Shown piece by piece: positions 35,581-44,399 of a DNA stretch of 64,000 nucleotides (the stretch's first letter is position 1; each line of letters begins with the position of its first letter). Origin of the DNA: Pseudomonadales bacterium (GTDB lineage Bacteria > Pseudomonadota > Gammaproteobacteria > Pseudomonadales > Halieaceae). The stretch is from the NCBI GenBank assembly GCA_024234815.1, contig JACKNO010000001.1, positions 1,612,001-1,676,000 on the forward strand. The letters are read 5' to 3'. Made by a program: the position numbers and the translations under genes. Below the pieces are notes generated by a model. It searched no databases. It saw nothing but the letters and a program-made list of their open reading frames with translations, and was not told the origin of the DNA.

Positions 35581-36719
35581 GTGACCCAGAAGAAAAGGAT
35601 ACGCCGGAAATGAACTCCTCGGAACCGCCCCCCGCAGCGGCTGCGGCGGACAGTGTCCGGCGCGGCGGCAAGCTCATCGCCGTGGTCATCGCCGTCAGCC
35701 TGGTGTGGTACCTGCTGTCGGACCGGTTCACACCGTACACCAGCCAGGCCCGGGTGGAAGGGTATGTGGTGGCTGTGGCGCCCAAGGTCGCCGGCCTGGT
35801 CACCGAGGTCTGGGTGGGCAATAATCAGGAAGTTGCGGTCGGGGACCCGCTATTCCAGATCGATCCCTCCCAGTACGAGATCGCGCTGGCCAGGGCCGAG
35901 TCCGATCTGGAGAGCGCACGGCGGCAAGTGGGGGCGGGTAGTGCCTCGGTCGAATCGGCAAGGGCCAATCTGCTGGCCGCCGTGGCCAACGCGGACAAGG
36001 CGCGCAAGAATGCGGAGCGCCTGACCCGGCTGCACCAGGAGGATGAAGGTACGATTTCGAAGCGCCAGTTGGAAGCCGCCGAGGCCAACCTGGAGGCCGC
36101 CGAAGCCCAGATCATCGCCGCGGAGGCGGGCATCGACGAAGCTATCCAGAAAATGGGCGGGGAGAGCACTGTCGATAACAGCATTCTGCTGACCGCGAAG
36201 ACTGCCGTGGAAAAGGCCGAACTCGATCTCGCCGACACGCTGGTGCGCGCCTCATCCGCCGGTATTATCACTGACCTGCGCACCGACGTTGGCAACTACG
36301 CTGGTACCGGTAGCCCGGTGATGACCCTGGTGGCGATCAAGGACGTATGGATCCGGGCTGACTTTACAGAGAACAATCTCGGCCATATCGCGGAAGGCAC
36401 GCCGGTGGAGATACTGTTCGACGTGTTGCCGGGCACGGTATTCCCCGGCCGGGTGCGCAGTATCGGGCTCGGTGTGAGTGGCGGCCAGGCCCCGGCGCCC
36501 GGCACCCTGCCCACCATCCAGAACGATCGCGATTGGCTGCGCCAGTCCCAGCGCTTTCCGGTCATCATCGGCTTCGATGTCGAGCAGGAGGAACTGCGTC
36601 GCCAATTGCGCGTAGGGGGGCAGGTGTCGGTGATCGCCTATACCGAAGGCCACGGTATCCTGGAGTTGTTGGGCAGGTTCTATATCCGCGCTATGAGCTG
36701 GCTCTCCTATGCCTACTGA
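35577..36719 (+). CDS. HlyD/EmrA-type membrane fusion protein
   Basis: A 380-residue periplasmic adaptor with one N-terminal transmembrane helix (GKLIAVVIAVSLVWYLLSD). The barrel half PKVAGLVTEVWVGNNQEVAV starts the lipoyl domain, a long Ala/Glu/Lys-rich coiled-coil hairpin follows at about residues 95-200, and VRASSAGIITDLRTDVGNYA closes the lipoyl domain. It would bridge the inner-membrane DUF2955 partner and the NodT-type outer-membrane factor. ATG 35577 overlaps the TGA of that factor (ATGA), showing tight coupling. The cargo is unknown. Confidence 0.9.
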   Translation: MSDPEEKDTPEMNSSEPPPAAAAADSVRRGGKLIAVVIAVSLVWYLLSDRFTPYTSQARVEGYVVAVAPKVAGLVTEVWVGNNQEVAVGDPLFQIDPSQYEIALARAESDLESARRQVGAGSASVESARANLLAAVANADKARKNAERLTRLHQEDEGTISKRQLEAAEANLEAAEAQIIAAEAGIDEAIQKMGGESTVDNSILLTAKTAVEKAELDLADTLVRASSAGIITDLRTDVGNYAGTGSPVMTLVAIKDVWIRADFTENNLGHIAEGTPVEILFDVLPGTVFPGRVRSIGLGVSGGQAPAPGTLPTIQNDRDWLRQSQRFPVIIGFDVEQEELRRQLRVGGQVSVIAYTEGHGILELLGRFYIRAMSWLSYAY

Positions 36720-36736
36720 GCGGCGGTAAGCAAGCC

Positions 36737-37768
36737 GTGCAGGTGGCGGCGAGGCGGGTCTTCAGGGTGGCGCTCACGATGGCGCTGGCGCTGGCGGTCG
36801 CCTACGGTGCCGCGCTGCCCCTGCCATTCATAGCGCCGCTGCTCGCCCTGACCGTGGCCCTGATTCCGGGCCCGCCCATGGCCGTAAAAGGCCTGCTGGG
36901 ACTGTCCGCGGTCATGCTGCTGACACTCGGTCTCGGGCTGTTGATCGCGCCGCTGCTGGAGCATTACCCGCTGGTGGGTGTGCTCACCGTGGCTGTCGGC
37001 CTGTACAGCAGCGCGTACGTCTCGGTGAGCCAGGGCAAGGCCCTGGTGGGCACCCTGCTCACTGTGGGGCTGACTATCATTCCCGCGGCAGGTATCTACA
37101 GTTTCGCCCTGGCCATGGCGGTGATCCAGGCACTGGTGCTCGGCATGGGGCTGGCCATCGTGTGCCTGTGGCTGGTGTACCCGCTATTCCCGGAGGAGCC
37201 CGGCGCCGTCACCGAGAAAGCCGTGCACCAAAGCCCGGTGCAGGCCAACTGGATCGCGTTGCGTGTTGCGCTTATCGTGCTGCCGCCGTTTCTGTTCGCG
37301 CTGACCAACCCCTCGCTGTACCTGAAGCTCATCATGAAATCCGTGCTCCTGGGTCAGCAGGGCTCGATAGTCAGTGCGCGCACGGCCGGCCGCGAGTTGT
37401 TGGGATCCACCTTCCTCGCGGGTGTCGTCGCGATGCTGTTCTGGGGATTGTTGAAACTGTCGCCGACCTTGTGGATGTTCTTCCTGTGGATGCTGCTGTT
37501 CGGCATCGGCTTTGCCGCCAAGATCTACGGGCTGCTCGCCACTCGCTACAGTCCGTCTTTCTGGCAGAACACGGCCGTTACCATGTTGATCCTGCTGGGT
37601 TCCGCGGTGCAGGACAGCGCCAACGGCAACGATGTCTACAGCGCGTTTGCCACGCGCATGGGCCTGTTTGTGGCTGTCACGCTGTACGCCTGGGCCGCGG
37701 TGTCGCTGCTCGATCGCTGGCGCACTTCGTGGATACGGCGCTTCCGACCGGGCGCTTATCAGGGGTGA
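36737..37768 (+). CDS. DUF2955-family inner-membrane protein of an aromatic-acid/drug exporter type
   Basis: A protein of about 343 residues with roughly ten hydrophobic helices, of the DUF2955/FUSC-like kind that pairs with HlyD-type adaptors. Blocks include PLPFIAPLLALTVALIPGPP, YSSAYVSVSQGKALVGTLL and ALVLGMGLAIVCLWLVYP. The start is uncertain: the frame opens inside the HlyD gene and no ATG fits, so GTG 36737, 17 bases after the HlyD stop, is the best choice, with a weak ribosome-binding site. It supplies the inner-membrane component of the exporter with the HlyD-type and NodT-type products. Confidence 0.8.
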   Translation: MQVAARRVFRVALTMALALAVAYGAALPLPFIAPLLALTVALIPGPPMAVKGLLGLSAVMLLTLGLGLLIAPLLEHYPLVGVLTVAVGLYSSAYVSVSQGKALVGTLLTVGLTIIPAAGIYSFALAMAVIQALVLGMGLAIVCLWLVYPLFPEEPGAVTEKAVHQSPVQANWIALRVALIVLPPFLFALTNPSLYLKLIMKSVLLGQQGSIVSARTAGRELLGSTFLAGVVAMLFWGLLKLSPTLWMFFLWMLLFGIGFAAKIYGLLATRYSPSFWQNTAVTMLILLGSAVQDSANGNDVYSAFATRMGLFVAVTLYAWAAVSLLDRWRTSWIRRFRPGAYQG

Positions 37769-37872
37769 TCCTGCGGAACGCGCGGCGCGGTGGGAGGCAG
37801 ATGCGGCATGTCAGCGCGGCGTTGCGCGTCACACCCCGGCCGCGGTGTCGCAGTATCAGCTCTGCGTCGGGT

Positions 37873-38430
37873 TCAGAAACGGCGAACCAGCTCTGCTGCC
37901 AGCGGCCAGTCTCCGTAGCCGGCTGCCGGGTTCAGGTGGCCTACGCTGCCGGCGTTGACCAGTTCGCTGCCCCAGTCGCGGGCAAACCCTTCGACCCGGT
38001 CGAGCCTCGCCAGCGGGTCATTATCGCTGGCTACGGTGATACTCGGGAACGGCAGCCGCTCGCGCGGGATCGGGGTCCAGCCGCCAGCGACCAGGTCCGG
38101 AAGTGCCGGATAGCCTGCTGGCAGCGGGTTTTCGAGGTCAGGCGGCACGGCGAGCAGGGCGCCGCGGATCTGCCGCGATGACTGCAGCGCCCAGTGCACC
38201 ACCATGATTGCACCGGCACTGTGAGCCACCAGCACCACGTCGCCATCTATCTGTGCCAGGGCCTCGTCGATCGCGGCCACGCGCGCGGCGCAACTCAACT
38301 TGTCCTCGGTGAGCGGCGGCACCGTGACGGCTTTGAGGAGTTTGTCTGCCAGCAGGGTCTGCCAGTGCTCGGCAATGTGATCGCGCAGGCCGGGCACGAA
38401 CAGGAAAGTGGGTTCGGGTCGCGTAGTCAT
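37873..38430 (-). CDS. RBBP9/YdeN-family serine hydrolase
   Basis: A 185-residue small alpha/beta hydrolase. The nucleophile elbow is AHSAG (serine in the centre), with the catalytic acid in SDNDPLAR and the catalytic His in GHLNPAAGYGDWP. LFVPGLRDHIAEHWQ at the N-terminus is the family start. Members are serine hydrolases with few known substrates; several are found next to lipid or polyester genes. It lies downstream of phaZ with one copy of the 18-bp motif (38509-38526) between, so it may belong to the PHA regulon. The stated ATG at 38430 is preceded by GGAG; the longer frame to 38496 is not favoured. Confidence 0.87.
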   Translation of the reverse strand: MTTRPEPTFLFVPGLRDHIAEHWQTLLADKLLKAVTVPPLTEDKLSCAARVAAIDEALAQIDGDVVLVAHSAGAIMVVHWALQSSRQIRGALLAVPPDLENPLPAGYPALPDLVAGGWTPIPRERLPFPSITVASDNDPLARLDRVEGFARDWGSELVNAGSVGHLNPAAGYGDWPLAAELVRRF

Positions 38431-38508
38431 GGGATTGCACTCCTGAGGTGAAAGTGCGGTTATTGTGTGGCAGTCGGCACACCGCCGCTTTTCCAATCGC
38501 GCCGCAGG

Positions 38509-38526
38509 TTTTTCAATTCGTGACAG
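38509..38526 (-). promoter_or_regulatory. Conserved 18-bp site upstream of the RBBP9-type hydrolase
   Basis: On the minus strand CTGTCACGAATTGAAAAA, differing from the qor copy in two positions. It overlaps the last codons of phaZ and lies 78 bases before the hydrolase start, in the same orientation and at similar distance as the other copies. Confidence 0.5.
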
Positions 38527-39331
38527 CTGCCGCGAAGTTCGGCGCAGGCTGCAGGAAGCCGTCGATCTCGCCGCATACCTGCGCCAGCCGCGTCAGCACG
38601 AACAGGTGGCCGCAGTCGAACAGGACCAGCCGCGCATCGGGCAGCAGCCGCTGCAACACTCGCGCGTTGGCCAGGGGGATGATGGGATCGTCCCTGCCCG
38701 CCAGGATAAGGGTGGGTGTGCGGATGCGATGCAGCCAGGGAAGGCTGGTCCAGCCGCTCAGCGCGAACAGCTGACTGAGATAGCCGAGTACGGAGGGCGG
38801 TGTCATGCGCCGGGCGTGTCGTTCTCGCAGCATCTCGTCGCTGCGAAAATCGCCCCCATAGATATTGCCTGCGATCCTGCGGAAGTGGCCCGCGCTCAGG
38901 TAGCGCAGGGGTGTCGCCATATTCAGCAGTACGCTGGGCCGGGGGGGAATCATCACGCAGCCCGGCGAGGTGGCCACCAGGATAAGACGCCCGGTGACCT
39001 GTGGGTATTGCCAGGCGAACTGCTGGGCGAGGGCGCCGCCCCAGGAAATTCCCATCACGTGACAATGGTCGATCCCGAGTACCGACAGCAGTCGTCTGCC
39101 GAGCCGCGCGAACTGCCACATCCGGCGCGGGACCAGCGACGGGCGCGACCCGCCGACACCCGGTAGATCGAAGGTAATCACCGGCAGCGACAGGGTCTCG
39201 ACAAGCTTGTGGAGTATTCCCGCGGACGCGCCGATGCCATTAAAAATCAGCAGCGGTGTGCCCGGCCGGTCCAGCTCGCTGGCCACCCGCAGCTGCAGTC
39301 CCGCGACTTCAACCAATTCATCCCTGAACAT
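38513..39331 (-). CDS. phaZ: Intracellular poly(3-hydroxyalkanoate) depolymerase, medium-chain type
   Basis: A 272-residue alpha/beta hydrolase that breaks stored PHA granules. The active-site serine is in GISWGGALAQQFA, the acid in ILAGRDDPIIPL and the histidine in FDCGHLFVLTR. ATPLRYLSAGHFRRIAGNIY, GDFRSDEM and LSGWTSLPWLHRIRTPTLIL closely follow the pattern of pseudomonad medium-chain PhaZ. It lies 12 bases after phaC, as in the classic phaC-phaZ arrangement, so synthesis and mobilisation of the polymer are coupled. Confidence 0.9.
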   Translation of the reverse strand: MFRDELVEVAGLQLRVASELDRPGTPLLIFNGIGASAGILHKLVETLSLPVITFDLPGVGGSRPSLVPRRMWQFARLGRRLLSVLGIDHCHVMGISWGGALAQQFAWQYPQVTGRLILVATSPGCVMIPPRPSVLLNMATPLRYLSAGHFRRIAGNIYGGDFRSDEMLRERHARRMTPPSVLGYLSQLFALSGWTSLPWLHRIRTPTLILAGRDDPIIPLANARVLQRLLPDARLVLFDCGHLFVLTRLAQVCGEIDGFLQPAPNFAAAVTN

Positions 39332-39343
39332 TATTCCTCCGCG

Positions 39344-41017
39344 TCAATCAAATACATAGGTGCCGGGAGCTGGCGCCAGGGATGGGTGGGCCGCGTTGCC
39401 CGGTTTCTTTGCCGCCTTCACTTTCGACCCGTCCAGCGATTGCAGCCATTGCGACCAGTGCGGCCACCAGGATCCCTCGTGCGGTTTCGCCTGTTTGGCC
39501 CAGGCTTCGGCGGAGCGGACGTTCTTCGGATTGGTGAAGTACTTCCGCTTCGTCGACGTGGGTGGGCTGATCAGGCTCTGGATGTGCCCGGCCGTACTCA
39601 GCACGAAGGTCACCGGGCCGCCCAGCAGGCGGGTGGTCCGGTAACAGGCCTGCCAGGGCGTGATGTGATCGGTTGTACCGCCGGTGACATAGGCCGGCAC
39701 GGTAACATTCTTGAGGTCGATGGGCACGCCCTTTATCTCCAACTCGCCGCGCCCGGTCAGCAGATTGTCCTTGAATATGTCGAGAAAATCGCTGTGCAGC
39801 CTGGCGGGCAGGCAGGTGGTATCGTTGTTCCAGAAAAGCATGTCAAAGGCCGGTGGCGATTCGCCCATCAGGTAATTGGAGGCGACGTAATTCCAGATCA
39901 GGTCATTGGGTCGCATCCAGTTGAACACGCGCGCCGTGTCGGCGCCGTCCAGCACGCCTGCCCGGGCGGATTTCTTGCGCGCCGCCTCGATAGCCTTGTC
40001 GCTGGCAAACAGGCCGATGACCGAGTCCTCGACCGCGGGTTCCAGCACGTTGACCATCAGTGACATGGAGGCGATTTTGTCCAGCTCTTTCAGGCCCGCG
40101 AGATAGGCCATGGTGGTGGCGAGCGTAATGCCCCCGGCACAGGCGCCGACCACGTTCACGGCGGCCGCTTTGGACACCTCCCGAGACACGTCGATAGCCT
40201 CATTAAGGGCCACCACGTAATCGTCCAGCCCCCAGGAACGGTGTTCGCGGGTGGGGTTGCGCCAGGACACCATGAACACCTGGAATCCCTGGTCCAGCAG
40301 GTAACCCACCATGCTCTTGTCCGGCGACAGGTCGTAGATGTAGTACTTGTTGATCTGCGGCGGGACGATCAGCACCGGCTGCGCGTGCTGGGTGGCCGTG
40401 CGCGGCTGGTACTGGATGAGTTCCAGAATCTCGCTGCGATGGATGACGGAGCCCGCCGTGGAAGCTATATTTTCCCCCACGGTAAAGGCCGATTTATCCA
40501 CCTGGCGCGGCATGCCGTGGTTGTTGCGCATGTCATCGACCAGGTTTTTCATCCCCGCCAGCAGGCTTGCGCCCCGACTCTCCCGCGCCTTGCGCAGGGC
40601 GGCCGGATTACCCAGCAGGAAGTTGGAGGGTGCCAGGGCATCGGTGGCCAGGGCGGTAATGAAGTGCGCCCGTTCCAGTTCGTTGCCTTCGAAGCCCATG
40701 CTGTCGACCCACTCGTTCACCGACTTTCCGAGCGCGAGCCAGCTCTGCATCAGGCGCGAGTGCACCGCGTTGTTGCGATAGCCGTCGTCCGCGAAACGGC
40801 GGTCCCTGGCAGGCGCTTCCTCTGCGGAAGTGCCGAACAGTACCTTTACCAGTTCGCGATTGAAACGCAGCAGGTGCTCGCCGGCTACCATGGGCTGCAG
40901 TATCCCGGCCTGCAACAGATCGACGCCGGCGCGGGCCAGGTCTTCCAGGCTCATGCCGACAATGGGGTTCAGGGTGACAACGTGATCGTCTATGGATGTT
41001 TGCGGTTGTGTGCTCAT
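39344..41017 (-). CDS. phaC: Class II poly(3-hydroxyalkanoate) synthase
   Basis: A 557-residue synthase polymerising (R)-3-hydroxyacyl-CoA on PHA granules. The lipase-like box is GACAGG with Cys 293; the acid is D450 in GTTDHITPW and the base H478 in AGHIQS. PVLIVPPQINKYYIYDLSPD, VSWRNPTREHRSWGLDDYV and NDLIWNY are the expected blocks. Length, N-terminal region (NPIVGMSLEDLARAG) and the ending APGTYV match the medium-chain (class II) group. ATG 41017 follows AAAGGAG. It is preceded by an acyl-CoA dehydrogenase gene and followed by phaZ, which together look like a beta-oxidation-to-PHA route. Confidence 0.95.
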   Translation of the reverse strand: MSTQPQTSIDDHVVTLNPIVGMSLEDLARAGVDLLQAGILQPMVAGEHLLRFNRELVKVLFGTSAEEAPARDRRFADDGYRNNAVHSRLMQSWLALGKSVNEWVDSMGFEGNELERAHFITALATDALAPSNFLLGNPAALRKARESRGASLLAGMKNLVDDMRNNHGMPRQVDKSAFTVGENIASTAGSVIHRSEILELIQYQPRTATQHAQPVLIVPPQINKYYIYDLSPDKSMVGYLLDQGFQVFMVSWRNPTREHRSWGLDDYVVALNEAIDVSREVSKAAAVNVVGACAGGITLATTMAYLAGLKELDKIASMSLMVNVLEPAVEDSVIGLFASDKAIEAARKKSARAGVLDGADTARVFNWMRPNDLIWNYVASNYLMGESPPAFDMLFWNNDTTCLPARLHSDFLDIFKDNLLTGRGELEIKGVPIDLKNVTVPAYVTGGTTDHITPWQACYRTTRLLGGPVTFVLSTAGHIQSLISPPTSTKRKYFTNPKNVRSAEAWAKQAKPHEGSWWPHWSQWLQSLDGSKVKAAKKPGNAAHPSLAPAPGTYVFD

Positions 41018-41031
41018 GTCAATGTCTCCTT

Positions 41032-42789
41032 TTAAAACTCGTCTGCGGACAGGGCCATCATTGTCTCCGGACCGCTTGCCACCGCCGCGACAAGGCTGTC
41101 GATGCGGGGCAGCACCCGGCTGAAGTAGTAGGCACCGGTTTTTCGCTTGCTCTCTCCCGCTCCCTCGGTCGCCATCATCTTCAGCCACATGTACCCGTAG
41201 GACACGTAACCCACGATGTGCAGGTAGTCACAGGCGGCGGCTCCCGGTGCGCTCGGCGAGTCCCCGGCGCGGCGCAGTAACTCCTGGGTCAGCAACTGCA
41301 GTTGCTGGGTGCGTGCGAGCAGCGCGTCCGCGTACCCGCCCAGCGGGGTGTCGCGCTGTTCGCCGGCGAATGCGTTGATCTCGTCCAGGTAGGCTTGCAG
41401 CCACTCGCCGTTGTTGGCGAGAACCTTGCGCTGCACCAGGTCCATGGCCTGGATGCCATTTGTGCCCTCGTACAGTTGGGCGATGCGGACGTCGCGCACC
41501 AGCTGCTCCTGCCCCCATTCGCGGATGTAGCCGTGGCCGCCGAACACCTGCTGGCCTTGCACGGTGCAGTCCAGCCCCATGTCGGTAAGAAACGCCTTGG
41601 CCACCGGGGTCAGCAGGGCCACCCTGGCCTCGGCGAGGGCTTTCTCGGCGACGCTGGCGCCGTGCTTGCACTGGTCCAGGAACAGTCCAAGGTAGACAGC
41701 GAACGCGCGACCCGCTTCGGTCAGTGACTTCATGTTCAGCAACATGCGGCGCACATCCGGGTGTTTGAGGATGGAATCAGCCGCGCCGCCGGCATCACTG
41801 TCCAGGGGAGCCCGTCCCTGCAGGCGCTCGCGGGCGTACTGTACCGCGCTCTGGTATGAGGCATCGCCGCAGGCCAGGCCCTGTACACCGATGGAGAGTC
41901 GCTCGGCATTCATCATGGTGAACATGCACTGCAGGCCGCGGTTCACCTCGCCCACCAGGTGACCCTGGGCGGCGTCGAAATTCATGACGCAGGTGGCGGA
42001 TGCCTTGATACCCATCTTGTGCTCCACCGAACCGCAGGACACGCCGTTCTCGCCCGCCGCGGAACCGTCCGCGGCCACCCGCAATTTCGGCACCAGGAAC
42101 AGGGAGATGCCGCGCGAGCCCGCCGGGGCGTCCGGCAGTTTCGCCAGCACCAGGTGGACGATGTTGTCCGCCATATCGTGGTCGCCGGCGGAGATGAATA
42201 TCTTGGTACCGGTGATTTCGTACAGGCCGTCGGCCGTGGGCACCGCCCGGCTGCGGATCAGGCCCAGGTCGCTGCCCGCCTGTGGTTCGGTGAGGCACAT
42301 GGTGCCGGTCCATTCGCCGCTGTACATGTTCGGCAGGAAACGCTCCTTGAGTTCTTCGGAGCCGTGCGCGTCAAGGGCCATCGCCGCGCCGATGGACAGT
42401 GAGGGATACAGGTTGAAGGCGCTGTTGGCGCCCCACATCATCTCGTCCACCAGCACAGCCAGGGCCTTGGGCATTCCCAGGCCCCCGAATTCGGGGTTGC
42501 CAGCAAGGCCGACCAGCCCGGCCTCACAGTAGGCGCGGTAGGCGTCGACAAAGCCGGCCGGGGTGGTGATCCGGCCGTTTTCGAAAGTGACCCCGGCCTC
42601 GTCGCCGGAGCGGTTCAGGGGCGCGATGGTGGTTGCGGCCAGCTTGCCGGCCTCCGCCAGCATGGCCCGGGCGGTGTCTTCGTCCAACAGTTCCGCCAGG
42701 GGTTCGTAGGCCTGCCAGCGGTGCTGGGCCTGGAACACATCGAACAGCAGAAATTCCATGTCGTACAGGGGGGCTCGGTATTCGGGCAC
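41032..42789 (-). CDS. Acyl-CoA dehydrogenase (long, DmdC-like type)
   Basis: A 585-residue flavoprotein dehydrogenase, longer than classical ones because of an extra C-terminal helical domain. Signatures are MCLTEPQAGSDLG, GTKIFISAGDHDMADNIVH, AERLSIGVQGLA and QVFGGHGYIREW with the base-bearing region. This subgroup includes methylmercaptopropionyl-CoA dehydrogenase DmdC and other short/branched acyl-CoA enzymes. It is 14 bases ahead of phaC on the same strand and may supply enoyl-CoA for conversion to hydroxyacyl-CoA monomers. ATG 42789 is used; an upstream ATG gives a short non-coding reading. A degenerate copy of the 18-bp motif lies 97 bases upstream. Confidence 0.92.
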   Translation of the reverse strand: MPEYRAPLYDMEFLLFDVFQAQHRWQAYEPLAELLDEDTARAMLAEAGKLAATTIAPLNRSGDEAGVTFENGRITTPAGFVDAYRAYCEAGLVGLAGNPEFGGLGMPKALAVLVDEMMWGANSAFNLYPSLSIGAAMALDAHGSEELKERFLPNMYSGEWTGTMCLTEPQAGSDLGLIRSRAVPTADGLYEITGTKIFISAGDHDMADNIVHLVLAKLPDAPAGSRGISLFLVPKLRVAADGSAAGENGVSCGSVEHKMGIKASATCVMNFDAAQGHLVGEVNRGLQCMFTMMNAERLSIGVQGLACGDASYQSAVQYARERLQGRAPLDSDAGGAADSILKHPDVRRMLLNMKSLTEAGRAFAVYLGLFLDQCKHGASVAEKALAEARVALLTPVAKAFLTDMGLDCTVQGQQVFGGHGYIREWGQEQLVRDVRIAQLYEGTNGIQAMDLVQRKVLANNGEWLQAYLDEINAFAGEQRDTPLGGYADALLARTQQLQLLTQELLRRAGDSPSAPGAAACDYLHIVGYVSYGYMWLKMMATEGAGESKRKTGAYYFSRVLPRIDSLVAAVASGPETMMALSADEF

Positions 42790-42886
42790 GGTGTCACCTC
42801 AAGTCGGTCGATTTAGTTGGGATTTGCTGAGAAGCGATATTGTGCGATGCGGGTCGGGTGGCCCGCTTCTCCGATGATGTCGCGTA

Positions 42887-42904
42887 CTTCCCTTTTCGTG
42901 ACAG
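42887..42904 (-). promoter_or_regulatory. Degenerate 18-bp site upstream of the acyl-CoA dehydrogenase
   Basis: On the minus strand CTGTCACGAAAAGGGAAG, with the CTGTCACGAA core intact and three changes in the second half. It lies 97 bases before the start of the dehydrogenase gene, in the expected orientation. Confidence 0.45.
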
Positions 42905-43084
42905 GTGCAATACGCCGCGCGAGTAACATCGCCCGCCCGCCGGATCTTCTATCCCGGTTTTTATCTACCAGATTGCCCGGCGCTTTTGCAGGTCACGAAT
43001 GCGATACGATAAATGACGAGAGCGCGGCCTCTGCCGTCCGGGCATTGCCGCCGGCTTATCGCTTCGTCACGATGTGGTAAGCCA

Positions 43085-43102
43085 CTGTCACACAATGCGA
43101 AG
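43085..43102 (+). promoter_or_regulatory. Degenerate 18-bp site upstream of BKACE
   Basis: CTGTCACACAATGCGAAG, keeping CTGTCA and the ending AAG but weaker in the middle. It lies 61 bases before the BKACE start and points to it. It is the least certain of the six. Confidence 0.35.
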
Positions 43103-43163
43103 AAAACTGTCCGCGCAAGGATTAAAGTAGCTCCAACATCAACACCACCTACGGAGATATCCC

Positions 43164-44222
43164 ATGAACTTTCTTGACGGTTCCCTGTTCCCTGAAAACC
43201 AGCAGAAGCTTGTCATCACCGTGGCGCCCTACGGCCCCGAGTGGATGCCGGCCGATTTCCCTGAAGACATCCCGATCACCATGGATGAGCACATCCAGAA
43301 GGCTGTCGATTGTTACAACGCCGGCGCCACCGTACTGCACCTGCACGTGCGTGAGGAAGACGGCAAGGGCTCCAAGCGCCTGTCCAAGTTTAACGAACTG
43401 CTGGAAGGCGTCCGCGCGGCGGTGCCCGAGATGATCATCCAGGTCGGCGGCTCGATCTCCTTCGCCCCCGAGGGTGAGGGCGAGACGGCCAAGTGGCTGT
43501 CCGATGATACCCGCCACATGCTGGCGGAACTGACGCCGGCGCCCGACCAGGTCACCATCGCCATCAACACCAACCAGATGAATATCGTGGAGCAGATGTG
43601 TGAGGCGGACCTCAAGGGCACCTCGTTGGCGGACCCGGTCAACTACCACGCCTACCGGGAAATGATGATCCCCGCCGGCCCCGAGTGGGTGGAGGAGCAT
43701 ATCCGTCGCCTGTCGGCCAAGGGCATCCAGACCCACTTCCAGCTGGCGAACATCGCCCAACTGGAGACGGTGGAGCGGATGATGCGCAAGGGTAACTGCA
43801 ACGTGCCCCTGATCCTGACCTGGGTGGCCATCGGCGGCGGCTTCGATGCGCCGAACCTGTACAACCTGTCGAACTTTGTGCGCGCCTGCCCGGACGGTTC
43901 GGTGCTGACGCTGGAAACTTCCATGCTGAACGTGCTGCCGCTGAACATGATGGCCATCGCCATGGGCCTGCACGTACGCTGCGGGATCGAGGACAACATC
44001 TGGACCCAGAAGCGGGACCGCAAGATGAGCTCGGTGGAACAGGTCGAGCAGCTGGTACGGATCTCGCGGGAGTTCGGTCGGGACATCGCCACAGCGAAAG
44101 AGGCTCGGGAGATCTACCGCATCGGCACGTTCTACAACGATGCGGACGAAGCGCTGGCGGCAAACGGTTTTGCCCCGAACCGCAAGGGTGGCCAGACCGG
44201 CTTCACCCAGCACGCGGCCTGA
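43164..44222 (+). CDS. BKACE (DUF849) beta-keto acid cleavage enzyme
   Basis: A 352-residue zinc enzyme of the 3-keto-5-aminohexanoate cleavage family. BKACE enzymes combine a beta-keto acid with acetyl-CoA, giving acetoacetate and a new acyl-CoA. The metal-binding pair is VLHLHVRE (His 59 and His 61); later PVNYHAYREMMIPAGPEWVE, THFQLANIAQ and MGLHVRCGIEDNIW match the fold. At 352 residues it is longer than most members (about 300). The ATG at 43164 is well placed after GGAGAT. It shares the PHA regulon's 18-bp motif, so its acyl-CoA product may enter polymer or degradation metabolism; its substrate is unknown. Confidence 0.88.
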   Translation: MNFLDGSLFPENQQKLVITVAPYGPEWMPADFPEDIPITMDEHIQKAVDCYNAGATVLHLHVREEDGKGSKRLSKFNELLEGVRAAVPEMIIQVGGSISFAPEGEGETAKWLSDDTRHMLAELTPAPDQVTIAINTNQMNIVEQMCEADLKGTSLADPVNYHAYREMMIPAGPEWVEEHIRRLSAKGIQTHFQLANIAQLETVERMMRKGNCNVPLILTWVAIGGGFDAPNLYNLSNFVRACPDGSVLTLETSMLNVLPLNMMAIAMGLHVRCGIEDNIWTQKRDRKMSSVEQVEQLVRISREFGRDIATAKEAREIYRIGTFYNDADEALAANGFAPNRKGGQTGFTQHAA

Positions 44223-44399
44223 TGCCGGGCGTGGCCGCACGGGAACAGAGCTACCCGCGCGGCCCGCGCCGGATAGCTGGCGAATAGTCGGCAATCACTA
44301 TATGCTCCACGCAACGCCGATGCGGTGGGCTGCGTGGAGCGCGTTTCCATTAACTAATAACCTCGCGGCACCTTCGATACCTGCCCCGGGAGCTGATCA

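Larger units (their letters stand above)
42790..43163. other. Divergent promoter region between the acyl-CoA dehydrogenase and BKACE genes
   Basis: About 370 bases with no convincing coding frame. It holds two degenerate copies of the 18-bp motif, one pointing at each of the divergent genes (42887-42904 minus, 43085-43102 plus). No tRNA or repeat is seen. Confidence 0.6.

Noticed and set aside
36533..36736. N-terminal extension of the DUF2955 protein
   Set aside because: It lies inside the HlyD-type gene in another frame and has no hydrophobic segment.
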